A DNA stretch of 64,000 nt from Prochlorococcus marinus str. MIT 0912 (GCF_027359595.1 NZ_CP114783.1:558001-622000), one strand, 5' to 3'. Counted from the stretch's first letter, positions 1 to 8,253 are shown. Program-made: numbers and translations. The notes: generated from the letters alone by a model not told the origin.

Positions 1-204
1 GGCCAACAGTAATAATTTTAATAATCGTCTACGAGTTAAGATATTTTGATTGATTGGCATTGGTTTTTTTTTTTTAATTTAATTAGGAATCTGTTGCTTT
101 GCTACTTGAAAATAAAAATTTATGTGGATTAGGAATCTTTTCTAAATCAAGATTCTCGTTAGGAATTAATTTTTTCTTCATCGCACAAACATAAATTTCA
201 TTGT

Positions 205-342
205 TTAGAGATAAGCGGCGCCTTCCATTTCCTGGCTAGTCACTTGATTTGTTTTAACCAAATACCTCATCCTTTATAAAAGTTTTTTTGGCAGTTCTCT
301 CTCTAGACCAAATCGCAAATTTTCTGAACTCTTTTAATTCAC
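205..342 (-). pseudogene. Decayed copy of the small gene found downstream of the DUF262 gene
   Basis: In two reading frames this stretch encodes ELKEFRKFAIW and then VTSQEMEGAAYL. These match the middle and end of the 67-aa protein at 39522-39725, which has ELKEFRKFALW and VTEEEILGAAYL. The two parts are in different frames and a stop lies between them, so the copy is broken. No start codon is evident. It suggests a second, lost copy of the DUF262-associated cassette at the left of the window. Function unknown. Confidence 0.55.
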
Positions 343-491
343 AATAGGTTAACGTCTCTAAATCTTGTTTTTTTTAATAAGAGATCAAATATATCTAATA
401 CTATTTGATCCATTGATTTTTTTGTAGGAGTTTCTCAGCTATTAGTAGTTATTAAAATTTTTTAATACAGAATTGATGTACTTTTATCTGT

Positions 492-749
492 TTAAGCATC
501 TTCTAAATCCCATAGGGAGTCTTTTCTATTTCCTTTACTGGCGATGCCATCATGTCCTATAGGACCAAGCGCAGCTGAACTATTTGGTTTAGAAATGCCA
601 TCGCTACCTATAGGGCCAAGATAAACTGAATCATTTTCTTTTTTTAATCCTGTCGTTTTACAAAGATTACCTTCAACAGTCCAAGATCCACCCGCAACAT
701 CTTTTAGCTCATCAGTTGATAGCTCTTGATCCTTTTTTTCTTCTGACAT
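492..749 (-). CDS. Double-glycine-leader peptide, family A (85 aa)
   Basis: The N-terminal 21 residues form a leader ending DVAGG, the site at which bacteriocin-type peptides are cut by C39 peptidases during ABC export (family knowledge). The core starts SWTVEG and contains a tandem repeat, LGPIGSDGI then LGPIGHDGI, with one Cys at residue 30. The 5' side differs from the head-to-head family members: it carries a roughly 200-bp repeat shared with the gene at 41156-41413. The ATG is preceded by a weak GAGAAAAATCTC in place of the stronger GAGAGGAATCTC of other copies. The fate of the mature peptide is unknown. Confidence 0.8.
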   Translation of the reverse strand: MSEEKKDQELSTDELKDVAGGSWTVEGNLCKTTGLKKENDSVYLGPIGSDGISKPNSSAALGPIGHDGIASKGNRKDSLWDLEDA

Positions 750-814
750 GAGATTTTTCTCTATGGTCTTTACTTTCTAGCAGTGGTCATTGTCGCTGTC
801 TGAAGGAAGTAAAA

Positions 815-1010
815 ATTGTAGACACTTTAGTCAACTATTTCAGTGGTTTTGGTTTTCGCTTGATTCTGCCCTAATCGCTCTTATATCAGCTTGTTTCAAG
901 ACTTAGAGACACAGGTGTCCCTATCTTTTAAAGCTTAATGCTAAAGAATTATCGGGCCTTCGGACAACCCACATCGAATTAATTTACAAAGGACCCAATA
1001 AACGTTTAAT
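815..1010. repeat. Intergenic repeat upstream of family A peptide gene
   Basis: About 190 bp including TTTCAAGACTTAGAGACACA and GTGTCCCTATCTTTTAAAGC is nearly the same at 41480-41665 and partly at 35603-35735. In the first two places it lies directly upstream of a family A peptide gene, and it contains an inverted ACAC(A)GGTGT. It has no reading frame. It may carry a promoter or be the edge of a mobilised cassette. Confidence 0.6.
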
Positions 1011-1048
1011 TGTAGTAAAAAATTAGTGCAAACTTCATACTTGACTCA

Positions 1049-1309
1049 TCAAGCATCTCCTGACCCATCTCCCTTTTGAGCAGTGTATGCACTACCTTCT
1101 TGATCCATGGTCCAATTAGGATTAGCTTTACCATTACGAAAACGATTTCTTAAAGATTTAAATTTCCCTCTAAAATCTGCTCCATCAACAGTCCACCAAC
1201 CCTTATTTGCTTTTGGCTTGAATTGACTACCACCAAAATCAACAACGCCACCCGCAACATCTTTTAGCTCATTAGTTGATAGCTCTTGATTCATTTCTTC
1301 TTTTGACAT
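1049..1309 (-). CDS. Double-glycine-leader peptide, family A (86 aa)
   Basis: The leader begins MSKEEMNQELSTNELKDVAGG and is followed by a basic core starting VVDFGGSQFKPKANKGWW. The core is almost the same as the first 50 residues of the core at 19531-19755, but the tails differ (NPNWTMDQ here). No Cys. Translation starts after GAGAGGAATCTC, a mini-hairpin holding the ribosome-binding GGA in its loop. It is head to head with the family B gene at 1497, 187 bp apart. Confidence 0.8.
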   Translation of the reverse strand: MSKEEMNQELSTNELKDVAGGVVDFGGSQFKPKANKGWWTVDGADFRGKFKSLRNRFRNGKANPNWTMDQEGSAYTAQKGDGSGDA

Positions 1310-1496
1310 GAGATTCCTCTCTAAATTTTCTGCTTTCTAGCAGTGGTTATTGTCGCTGTCTGAAGAAGGAAAAAACTTGAAATAACACTTGTGACTAAAC
1401 TCACAGATTAAGCAGAAGTAGATCAACACCTTAGTCATTAATTGGAGAGATAGTAAGTACATCGAAGGGATTCAACCCTCACAACTATCTAAGACA
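1310..1496. promoter_or_regulatory. 187-bp bidirectional cassette with CRP-type palindrome
   Basis: It separates a divergent family A/B pair. From left to right: a CTGCT-TTCT-AGCAG hairpin (1330-1343) in the family A leader, a perfect TGTGA-CTAAAC-TCACA palindrome at 1390-1405, and an AGATAGT (1448-1454)/ACTATCT (1484-1490) inverted repeat with an inner AGGG/CCCT. The palindrome fits the consensus of CRP-family regulators; which regulator binds is unknown. Family B has no clear Shine-Dalgarno before its ATG. Confidence 0.7.
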
Positions 1497-1721
1497 ATGA
1501 ACAACACTGAACTCACTCTTGATCAAGAACTAAGTCTTAATGAACTTGAAGATATTTCTGGAGGCTTATGTCCTGCCAGTATGCTCGTAGGTGCAATGTT
1601 CGCAACTGTTGTCATTGGCTGGGTTGCTGCTGAGAAAGCCGGCAGTCCTGGAAGTTTTAAGTCTTCATTTGGTGGAAAAGACAAGAATAAAAAAAAGAAT
1701 AAAAAGCAAGAAGATAACTAA
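1497..1721 (+). CDS. Double-glycine-leader peptide, family B (74 aa), duplicated
   Basis: The leader begins MNNTELTLDQ and ends EDISGG. It is longer than in other family B members because a family A-like ELSLNELE segment is inserted, so it looks like a hybrid leader. The core begins LCPASMLVG and is hydrophobic (a potential membrane helix), followed by a Lys-rich tail KDKNKKKNKK. One Cys lies directly after the cleavage site. The gene and its surroundings are repeated identically at 15936-16160. A terminator hairpin follows. Confidence 0.8.
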   Translation: MNNTELTLDQELSLNELEDISGGLCPASMLVGAMFATVVIGWVAAEKAGSPGSFKSSFGGKDKNKKKNKKQEDN

Positions 1722-1756
1722 ATCAAAATTACATAATTAATAATTCAATTCGTCTA

Positions 1757-1787
1757 AAAGCACTCATTAACTGGGTGCTTTCTTCTT
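1757..1787 (+). terminator. Rho-independent terminator of the family B gene
   Basis: AAGCAC/GTGCTT stem around TCATTAACTG followed by a T-rich run. The same hairpin recurs after other family B genes (16196, 20197, 36458). Confidence 0.7.
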
Positions 1788-1910
1788 GTTTAAGCTGTTA
1801 TCAAAATGAGAAGGAAGAAGAGAAAGACGATAGAAAAGAAATAAACTGAACAAGTCGAAGTCGCAGAACTTGTTGGTTCTCACTCGGCATTAAAGCATTT
1901 CTAAAAATCT

Positions 1911-2098
1911 AATGTCATTCACATGTGCTTTCGCATGGTTTTGTGCTGTGCTCATGGTTCCTCTAATGCTATTTATGTGGGCATTGGATACTAAGAAAAC
2001 AAGAATTAACAGATAAAGAAGTTATGGCTGGAGTTGGAAAAGATTGCTGATATTTACGGAGTTAGTCCTACTATTGTCAGGCGCTGGTCTTTGGCTTA
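1911..2098 (+). pseudogene. Decayed membrane-anchored mini-HTH gene
   Basis: The start encodes MSFTCAFAWFCAVLMV, a hydrophobic stretch, followed by LDTKKTRINR and then an in-frame TAA. Beyond the stop the same frame continues SYGWSWKKIADIYGV and ends RRWSLA. The intact relative is at 42375-42521. Several other remnants exist in the window. The sequence before it (GCAGAACTTGTTGGTTCTCA) is shared with the copy near 14300. Confidence 0.7.
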
Positions 2099-2392
2099 GT
2101 TCTTATCCCTTGATTGATTTGAGGCCTTCTCAAGAAACTCGACAAACTCTTTTTGTTTAGGAGTAAGTTTCTCTTGTTCTTGATCTTCTTGTTCCCACGC
2201 TTGAAATTGAAAATAAAATATTGCGGCTAACGCTACGAAAATCGAAAGAAGTCCAGCCCAACCCCAAAATTTATTTTCAGTAAAAAGATTAGTCAAAGAT
2301 GACTGTTCTACATACCTTGCATCCATCTCACTTTGAATACGCCCAAGCCATGGGTCAGCAGTAATTATAAAATTCCCAATTAAATCATACAT
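2096..2392 (-). CDS. Small membrane protein, unknown (98 aa)
   Basis: A single central hydrophobic segment (about residues 44-62, WGWAGLLSIFVALAAIFYF) is followed by an acidic, coiled-coil-like tail (EQEDQEQEKLTPKQKEF). I do not recognise a family. Its end touches the decayed HTH copy on the other strand. No operon partner is visible. Confidence 0.6.
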   Translation of the reverse strand: MYDLIGNFIITADPWLGRIQSEMDARYVEQSSLTNLFTENKFWGWAGLLSIFVALAAIFYFQFQAWEQEDQEQEKLTPKQKEFVEFLEKASNQSRDKN

Positions 2393-2519
2393 TGCTGCAA
2401 CATTAGGTTGAGAAAAATTAGAGTTGCACTAAGTAGGAAATAAACCAAGCGGCAAATATAATTTTCCCCAAAATAAGAAAAGGAAGAAACTTAAAAGCCT
2501 TCTTTTCGAATAATCTTTA

Positions 2520-2654
2520 TCAACTGAAGTCATGAGAAAGAAGCAACTGAATTTCTAGCGGGGTTAAATCACTATTTTCTATTCCCCAAAGCTCTCCTTT
2601 GTCTGAAGCTTCAAGAATGGATTCGTAAAAATCAGGTAAAAAATTTTTAGGCAT
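2520..2654 (-). CDS. Small acidic protein, unknown (44 aa)
   Basis: An ATG-initiated frame begins MPKNFLPDFYESILEASDKG and ends LLSHDFS. The composition looks like a Nif11-type helical peptide (LEIQLLLSHDF), but there is no double-glycine site. Too short for a firm call. Confidence 0.4.
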   Translation of the reverse strand: MPKNFLPDFYESILEASDKGELWGIENSDLTPLEIQLLLSHDFS

Positions 2655-2799
2655 TGTGCTAATTAAACGATTACAGAATTAACAACATCAATGGAAGTTG
2701 ATGCAAGGATTAGCGCAGGGATACAAAAAAGAGCTAGGAACTTAGCTGCTGAAGAATTATTACTTGATGTCATTGCGGTATGGGGTGAAAGTTTTTCGG

Positions 2800-2895
2800 T
2801 GAGACAGGGGTTGAACATTCCATTCACCGATTCGTTAATCATAAGAGTACTCTTGAAGTAATGATGTTCGGTTGGGGTAGTGCTTTCCTACTCCC
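2800..2895 (+). ncRNA. Candidate small RNA or repeat, copy 1
   Basis: Starts GAGACAGGGGTTGAACATTC and ends near TTCGGTTGGGGTAGTGCTTT. The same two blocks at similar spacing occur at 21088-21182, and the second block recurs at 9587-9640 (minus), 44600-44640 (minus) and 50290-50325. A hairpin with a T-run follows at 3022-3045. Several short dispersed RNAs are known in Prochlorococcus; I cannot assign this to a named one. Confidence 0.35.
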
Positions 2896-3021
2896 ATCCA
2901 ATGAAAAGAAGGATTAGACAAAAGGTGTAAGAAAGGAGGCTTTATGAAACTCTTTACTCCCTTCACCATCCCCAACAAAGACAACTGCGATCTTTGCAGG
3001 ATTAAAAGGAATAATCAGAAG

Positions 3022-3045
3022 AGAGGCAAATAGCCTCTTTTTTTT
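3022..3045 (+). terminator. Hairpin with T8 run
   Basis: GAGGC-AAATA-GCCTC followed by eight T. It lies just beyond the stop of the minus-strand gene at 3044 and would act best on plus-strand transcripts such as the candidate RNA at 2800. Confidence 0.6.
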
Positions 3046-3298
3046 ATTGCTGTTGCTGTATTTGCTCGTAAAGCGAAGAAGGCTTTTTGATTGTTGTCCG
3101 ATATTCGCTAACGATGTCAGTAACTTCTTCACCATGAATCCAACGGATTTCGCCAGAATCTACGTTGGCAATTTGAAAGAGTGAGGGTGCATCAGGATCA
3201 CGAGAGCCGCCAACAAAAGTAAGAACTTTTCCAATCTGGTCCTTTTCATATAGAACAGCGTCACCCGGTCTGATTTTTAAAAATAAATGTTCATCCAT
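3044..3298 (-). CDS. Conserved small protein, RPGD/FVGGSRDP family (84 aa)
   Basis: One of three paralogs here (also 9200-9460 and 16603-16929). Shared motifs are LFLKIRPGDAVLYEKDQIGK, FVGGSRDPDAP and NVDSGEIRW. The fold looks like a small beta-barrel; biochemical function is unknown. The ATG at MDEHLF is chosen because the 16603 paralog starts at the equivalent position, though similarity to the 9200 copy continues upstream through a possible TTG start. The tail is Gln-rich. Confidence 0.7.
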   Translation of the reverse strand: MDEHLFLKIRPGDAVLYEKDQIGKVLTFVGGSRDPDAPSLFQIANVDSGEIRWIHGEEVTDIVSEYRTTIKKPSSLYEQIQQQQ

Positions 3299-3447
3299 TC
3301 TTTCATTGTGTCCAAATCCATCAAGCAAGGGAAGTATTCTTTTTGACCAATCATAAGAATTTATACAAATTGGGTATTTCTTTCAGCTAGTAAAAACATT
3401 TTCCTTAGCCAATCTAGTTGTATGGAAATTTAATTGTTCTTTCGACC

Positions 3448-3666
3448 ATGCCTTTTGCGGTTATTTCTGGAACTGGTAATTGGGTTCCTTCTTCTTCTCT
3501 TCTCTATATTGTTTTGATCTTTGGGGCACTCCTTACAGCTGGTGTCGCTATGTCAGCATTTTCATTTTACGATGATTACTACTGGGGTGATGAGGATTTT
3601 AGAGATCAGCTTAGGTTTCATCCTTCAAATAGAAATTCATCCAATCAAAAGCCTCGAAAGGTCTAA
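3448..3666 (+). CDS. Small membrane protein, unknown (72 aa)
   Basis: The ATG gives MPFAVISGTGNWVPSS, then a hydrophobic segment (LLYIVLIFGALLTAGVAMSAF) and a charged tail with YDDYYWGDEDFRD. A TTG ten codons upstream is an alternative start. The pattern (FAV..GTG.WV then a membrane segment) resembles the protein at 12557-12745. Probably inner or thylakoid membrane; role unknown. Confidence 0.6.
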   Translation: MPFAVISGTGNWVPSSSLLYIVLIFGALLTAGVAMSAFSFYDDYYWGDEDFRDQLRFHPSNRNSSNQKPRKV

Positions 3667-3735
3667 AAAAGATTTATGAAGTGAGTCATAAAAAAATATG
3701 AAAGGTGACTATAAATTAATAATTAGATATTTTAA

Positions 3736-3885
3736 ATGAATTTCTTACCAAATCTTTCTCCAATTAATCAACTCGTGATTTTAGTTGCTTTTATTGGACT
3801 TTTATTTGGTTTTCTGGTGGTTTACCTAGATAACAGCAAAGACTATGTATTGAAACGAGATTGGCGAGATAAAGATAGTAAATAA
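3736..3885 (+). CDS. Small membrane protein (49 aa)
   Basis: An ATG frame begins MNFLPNLSPINQLVILVAF, with one membrane segment (LVILVAFIGLLFGFLVVYL) and a charged tail ending RDWRDKDSK. It follows the previous membrane-protein gene by 69 bp on the same strand. Function unknown. Confidence 0.55.
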   Translation: MNFLPNLSPINQLVILVAFIGLLFGFLVVYLDNSKDYVLKRDWRDKDSK

Positions 3886-3992
3886 TCGCCTAATAAAGAG
3901 AAAAATATAAAATATTCATGACATGACTCTGCAATGTTGTCGATGTCCGAGATTTTGTCTTATTTATATTGTGTGATCGTAGGGGATAGTAA

Positions 3993-4292
3993 TTAATTCA
4001 TACCAACCAATCCCGTCTTTTGATAAGTCTCATCAACTTTGGTCATTTCTTCATCATCTTCATGAAAAGAACAGGTATACATAAGATTTATCACACGGTC
4101 CAGGTCAATCTTTCTATCTGCAACATCCTGCCAAAGTCTCTTGGTTAACTCTTCATCACCTCGGGCAAATTGAGCCTGTACTAAATCTCTTACAACCTGA
4201 AAAACAGCTTGGCGGTCATTTCTTATTCTTGCCTCTTGGGTTCCTATTGGAACTTGCGATGACTTTGAAGTGAATTTGTTTTTTAGGTTCAA
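3993..4292 (-). CDS. Hypothetical protein (99 aa)
   Basis: A soluble, charged helical protein: VFQVVRDLVQAQFARGDEEL in the middle and SFHEDDEEMTKVDETYQ near the end. I do not recognise it. It lies 121 bp beyond the integrase stop on the same strand, so it may be island cargo. Confidence 0.5.
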   Translation of the reverse strand: MNLKNKFTSKSSQVPIGTQEARIRNDRQAVFQVVRDLVQAQFARGDEELTKRLWQDVADRKIDLDRVINLMYTCSFHEDDEEMTKVDETYQKTGLVGMN

Positions 4293-4413
4293 TCTATTTT
4301 CCTTAATGTTTGTATCTATTTTTACAAAAAATTGATTTGTGGCAATCAGTATTTATTTTGATCTTTCAAAAATTGAAATAATGAAGCTTACTTTAAATGC
4401 CTGGATTTTCTTG

Positions 4414-5660
4414 TTATGCAGTTTTAACTAGGAGTGATGTCTCGTCAAAAGCACTAGCAAGATCTTTTGTTTGGAATCTTGAGTAGCTCAAAAGGTGAGT
4501 GTTTAAAGTGTGGCCCATTGCATCAGCAATTTGTTTTGGTGCTCTATAACTTCCATCTGCTTTAGGTCGATTATGACCGCAGTAGGCATATCTATGGCGA
4601 AAGCTGTAAGTAGTTAATTCTTGATTTTCCCTCGAAACTTCTTTCCTGATAGCCTCCCAAACTTTTCTGCGACTTAAGTAAGTTCTGCAAGCATCGCCAG
4701 CATTACCTTCTTTCCCAAGTAGGGGAAGAAGGTTCAAACCTTCCTTCTCACATAACGCTAATTGTTCTTTTAGATGCCAGTTAAGGGGGCCATCAATGTC
4801 ATGGACCAGCAAAGGATATAAACGTCTAGCCTCTGTTTTTTCTCCCTTCTTACCACCTCTGGATTTTTCGTAATTAGTCCAAATCTCTTGTCCACCATTG
4901 CGGGTGTGGATAGTTCGGAGGTCCTCAGGTCTAAGGCCATAAACAGCTATGCATTGAAAAGCAAACCTCCATTTATTGCCAATTTCATCTACTGGGAAAG
5001 AATCTAATAATCGAAGAATTTGCGAATCAGTTAATGGATAACCAATTCTTTTTTTAGTGGTAACTAAATCTTTATCTGTTACGGCTGGGGGCAACCACGT
5101 GGACTCGAACTGCTGTTCCTGAACACAAAACCGAAGAAACCCAAAAAGGGCTAGGCGCATGTGTCTTCTTATTGGTGTTCCTTGTTGCCATTGTTTAAGT
5201 GCAACCCACACAGTGCTGGCCCATTTAAAGATGCTTTGGAACTATTTCTAGTGGCCTTGATTACGTTCTTAAAGACAGGGTGATATTTGCTACGCCAAGT
5301 CGAATCTTTTACACGATCTTTTTTAAATTCCCTATAAGCCTCGATTGTTTCTTCCCAGTTGATTTCAGTTTTGCTTGAAACTTTATGAGCAATATTGAAG
5401 CAAGTTTTTATATCTAATCTCTGGTTTGATTCTTGATAAGCTTTTGCTGCTGATCTAATTCTTAAAAGTGCATCAGGCCAATCTGATTCTTTCCATGCAT
5501 ATGGAATTGTTATATCTGCAATTTTGTTAGCATCTTTACGAATTTGAACTCTTGTTGATTCTTTCTTTCCTTGCATGACTAACCACCCTTTTGGGGTAGA
5601 CGCTTTAACAGCTTTCCTAAATTCTTTTACCCAACTTGGTTGATCGACTGTTTTCGCCAA
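4414..5660 (-). pseudogene. Tyrosine integrase, frameshifted
   Basis: Two overlapping frames together make one integrase of roughly 410 aa. The first (5660-5169) gives the N-terminal DNA-binding part; the second (from about 5211 to 4414) gives the catalytic domain. Visible catalytic features are AVYGLRPEDLR (first Arg), YSFRHRYAYC, ADAMGHTLNTH and the tyrosine in LLSYSRF. The frame changes at about 5200-5211, where GPALC runs on as GLHLNNG in one frame and as VALKQW in the other. It starts about 150 bp from the tRNA-Pro fragment at 5812 and reads away from it, as expected of an integrase that targets that tRNA. It is either inactivated or a sequencing error. Confidence 0.85.
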
Positions 5661-5811
5661 TTAGGGAGCGCTAGGTCGCTAATCCCTTATTTTTACCCCC
5701 ACCTGGGGGTAAAAGCAACCTTTAGTGGTCGTTAGTTTACTGTCTCAAGGGTAAGTAGACCATCTATGATTGCAGTTATAGATTAAATATAACTGTTCTC
5801 ACTAGAGAAGA

Positions 5812-5896
5812 GCGGGTGCTCTGGGAGCACTAGGTCGCAGGTTCGAATCCTGTCGCCCCGATCATTCAGAGACAGGTTTACCAGCCTGTCTTTTTT
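5812..5896 (+). repeat. tRNA-Pro 3' fragment with terminator (attachment-site-like)
   Basis: From the anticodon stem (GCGGGTGCT) through TTCGAATCCTGTCGCCCCGA to the terminator stem GACAGGTTTACCAGCCTGTC with T6, this matches the 3' half of the intact tRNA-Pro at 50450-50523 plus its downstream terminator, with few mismatches. The 5' half is absent. It lies on the strand opposite to the other copies. It is interpreted as the attR of an element lying to its left that carries the integrase. Confidence 0.8.
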
Positions 5897-6062
5897 ATGG
5901 CTTTAAGACGTTTATGTCATATGGAAGGTGAGAGCCCCTCCCTGAACAGGTTTTTGCTTGATCTTGAATAGACCAGAGCTTTGGATGGATGACGGAATTA
6001 AAGGGATTTAACGGACTTAGGAAAATGCTCTTAAGATATGGAAACCTACTTTTAAGTTCAAA

Positions 6063-6254
6063 GTGAAAAAGGTTATTTCATTAGTTTTTTCCCTTTCGGT
6101 TATTGGAAGTCCTTCTCTTGCTAATGCAACATCATCTGTTCTCTGAGCTGCTAAATCACATTGAGTTGCGTAGAAGGTTAGATCAGCTTTTCGCAGTACA
6201 TCACCATCACTTAACAACAAATCATTTTGTTGTAGACGATATTTTTTCGGTTAA
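6063..6254 (+). pseudogene. Decayed small secreted protein gene
   Basis: A GTG start gives VKKVISLVFSLSVIGSPSLA, a signal peptide nearly the same as that of the intact 47-aa protein at 17334-17477. Three in-frame stops follow (TGA, TGA, TAG) before the frame ends in KSFCCRRYFFG. Two of the stops could come from single C-to-T changes. A longer minus-strand frame here is taken as its shadow. Confidence 0.45.
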
Positions 6255-6302
6255 TTGAATTCTAATTAAACCTACTTTTTTCATGATTAAGTAATTTAAG
6301 AC

Positions 6303-6336
6303 AAAAAAAAGAGGGACTCAATCCCTCTTTTTTATC
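6303..6336. terminator. Bidirectional hairpin terminator
   Basis: GAGGGACTCAATCCCTC flanked by A8 on the left and T7 on the right, so it can end transcripts on both strands, including the RTX gene at 6432. Confidence 0.7.
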
Positions 6337-6431
6337 TTCTCTTGGCCCTCACTACAGCGTTTTTAATACCACTATTCATCCTTGATTATAGTCGTTGGTC
6401 TTAGATTAAGTAAGCTACTTTGAAGTAGCTA

Positions 6432-7709
6432 TTAAATAAACATGCCGGGTGCTGATGCAGACACTAAAGCACCTTCCACTGTTCCAAAATGCTCACTTCC
6501 ATTAAAGAAAAGTGTATTAGTTCCATCAAATGTTGTCGTGACTGGGCTACTACCAACAACCATGATTTCATCTATACCAATTTCAAAGTCCTTGATAGAA
6601 CTATGCCCATCATCACTCACTAAAACAAACAAATCACTACCACCTTCTCCAAATAACTCGTTATTCCCACCACCACCAGCCAATATGTCATCATCTGCTC
6701 CGCCATACATTACTTCATCCCCTGCTCCTCCGTTTAAGATGTCATTACCTCTATTTCCATGAAATACAGCAGTAGAACTGTCCTCAGGGCATGAATATCT
6801 TGAGTCGATAATGTCATCTCCTTGCCCTAATCTTATCACGGAACCATGTATATCACCATTCAAGCTGACGTAATCATTTCCACTACCAGTATCAACAAAA
6901 CTATCTGCAAGTACACCATTAAAGGCAAGAAAATCATTATCACTTCCACTACGCACAACGCTATCTAAAACGTCTCCATTAAAATTAAGGGTGTCATTGC
7001 CACTGCCACTATGAATATTACTTTCGAGAACATCTCCAAATGTATTTAGGATGTCATTGCCACTACCTAGTCCTAATCTACTACTCTCAATATTACCCAC
7101 AACTACTGCACTATCATCCCCACTTCCAGTTGAAATACTAGTAGTGGAAAAACCACCATAAGACATTAAGAAATCTTGACCTGATCCCATATGAATATTG
7201 CTTTCATTAATAACTCCATTTGAAACTAATTCGTCATCTCCGCTTCCAGTGAGTACTCTTGAGTTATTGATATTGCTTTGGAAAACTACTGAATCATCTC
7301 CTGAGCCAGAATAGACTCTACTGTTATTAACATGACTGTTAAAAGAAAGAAAGTCATTGCCTGACCCAGAGTGAATTCTTGAGTTATTAACTTCACCACC
7401 AATAACAACAGAGTCTGCACCAGAACCTGTTCCTATCGCAGAGTGATCAACTTCACCGCCAATCGAAATAGCATCATTTCCACGTCCTGTATATAACCGA
7501 CTATGTGTGACATGATCAGTGATAGTTATATCATCATCAGCATCTCCTGTAATTAGACTTTCGTAGTTTAGGAAGTCTAGAGTAGTAGTTGTTGTTGGCA
7601 TGGTTCGAAAAGATTGTGTAAGGAATTTTCCTTCGGTACCTCCATAAAATATTTCGAAAGGCTTGGAGTTGTTTTGACTAGATTCATGTTTAACTGTGAG
7701 ATTGCTCAC
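6432..7709 (-). CDS. RTX-type calcium-binding repeat protein (425 aa)
   Basis: Residues about 50-310 carry roughly a dozen degenerate repeats with the pattern GSGNDFLSFNG.V..S.. (hemolysin-type GxGxD units). A canonical nonapeptide block follows (NDILNGGAGDEVMYGGADDD, then GGGGNNELFGEGGSDLFV). No N-terminal signal peptide; such proteins normally leave by type I secretion using a C-terminal signal and fold with Ca2+ outside (family knowledge). The repeated units alternate with short variable linkers of similar length, suggesting a regular beta-roll. A terminator lies beyond the stop. Likely a cell-surface or exported protein; exact role unknown. Confidence 0.8.
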   Translation of the reverse strand: MSNLTVKHESSQNNSKPFEIFYGGTEGKFLTQSFRTMPTTTTTLDFLNYESLITGDADDDITITDHVTHSRLYTGRGNDAISIGGEVDHSAIGTGSGADSVVIGGEVNNSRIHSGSGNDFLSFNSHVNNSRVYSGSGDDSVVFQSNINNSRVLTGSGDDELVSNGVINESNIHMGSGQDFLMSYGGFSTTSISTGSGDDSAVVVGNIESSRLGLGSGNDILNTFGDVLESNIHSGSGNDTLNFNGDVLDSVVRSGSDNDFLAFNGVLADSFVDTGSGNDYVSLNGDIHGSVIRLGQGDDIIDSRYSCPEDSSTAVFHGNRGNDILNGGAGDEVMYGGADDDILAGGGGNNELFGEGGSDLFVLVSDDGHSSIKDFEIGIDEIMVVGSSPVTTTFDGTNTLFFNGSEHFGTVEGALVSASAPGMFI

Positions 7710-7984
7710 AGTTAAACTTTAAAGGTAAAAAAGAAAGAAAAGAGCAGCAAAAAGTAAAAGCTAAAAGGAAGAGCTGGGTTCGAACCGTCTCTCTCACAAA
7801 GGACAATATCTCTACCAGGCAAATGCTCGGCCTTCGGACGACTCACAGTTAATGCTCTAGGAAGAACCTATTTTCAATTTTATGAAGCTATGGAGAAAGC
7901 AAGAGAAGAAAATCAGTAAAATACGCCATCAAAAAACCCGCCGAAGCAGGGCTTTATTACTAGCTCAAGGCTTGAAAAATAGTC
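7710..7984. other. Non-coding stretch left of the decayed peptide gene
   Basis: Contains a tRNA-like GGGTTCGAACC and a CTCGGCCTTCGGACGACTCA block related to the repeat at 815-1010, plus a GCC-rich hairpin near 7930. I see no convincing gene. Confidence 0.4.
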
Positions 7985-8101
7985 CAATATCAAAACCACG
8001 TGGTCTGTAATTAGAGTGAATGACTTGTTTAAAACATCAAGTTTGGCAAAGACACCCCCACCTAAACTTCAGATAGTTGATCAAGAGTGAGTTCAGTGTT
8101 G
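7985..8101 (-). pseudogene. Decayed family B peptide gene
   Basis: The leader sequence is present, but the start codon reads ATA, and one base missing after CTATCTGAAGTTT produces a stop at the cleavage site. The downstream sequence still matches the GVFAKLDGFK core of 19186-19404. The upstream region keeps the CRP-type palindrome (8198-8213). Confidence 0.75.
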
Positions 8102-8225
8102 TTTATTGTCTTAGAGAATTGTGAGGGTTGAGTCCCTTCGATGTACTTACTATCTCTCTGATCAATGACTGAGGTATTGATTTACTTCTGATGAATCTGT
8201 GAGGTTCGTCACAATCTCATAACGA
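8102..8225 (-). promoter_or_regulatory. Family B upstream cassette of the decayed copy
   Basis: Keeps the CGAAGGGACTCAACCCTCAC hairpin core and a perfect TGTGA-N6-TCACA palindrome at 8198-8213. The AGATAGT/ACTATCT pairing is partly lost. Confidence 0.6.
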
Positions 8226-8253
8226 CAAAAAAATACCCCGCAAAAGCAGGGCA
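8226..8253 (-). terminator. Terminator of the 8277 peptide gene
   Basis: On the minus strand GCCCTGCTTTTGCGGGG is followed by TATTTTTTT. The same hairpin design follows the family B gene at 16344. Confidence 0.7.

Noticed and set aside
2691..2861. 56-codon frame starting MEVDARISAG
   Set aside because: It runs into the candidate small-RNA repeat conserved at 21088, where no such frame exists, so coding is doubtful.
6017..6220. 67-codon minus-strand frame
   Set aside because: It is the complement of the signal-peptide pseudogene at 6063, whose family is supported by the intact copy at 17334.
7765..7850. Possible tRNA on the minus strand (GGTAGAG and GGTTCGAACCC)
   Set aside because: D-loop- and T-loop-like words occur at roughly right spacing, but acceptor and T stems do not pair.
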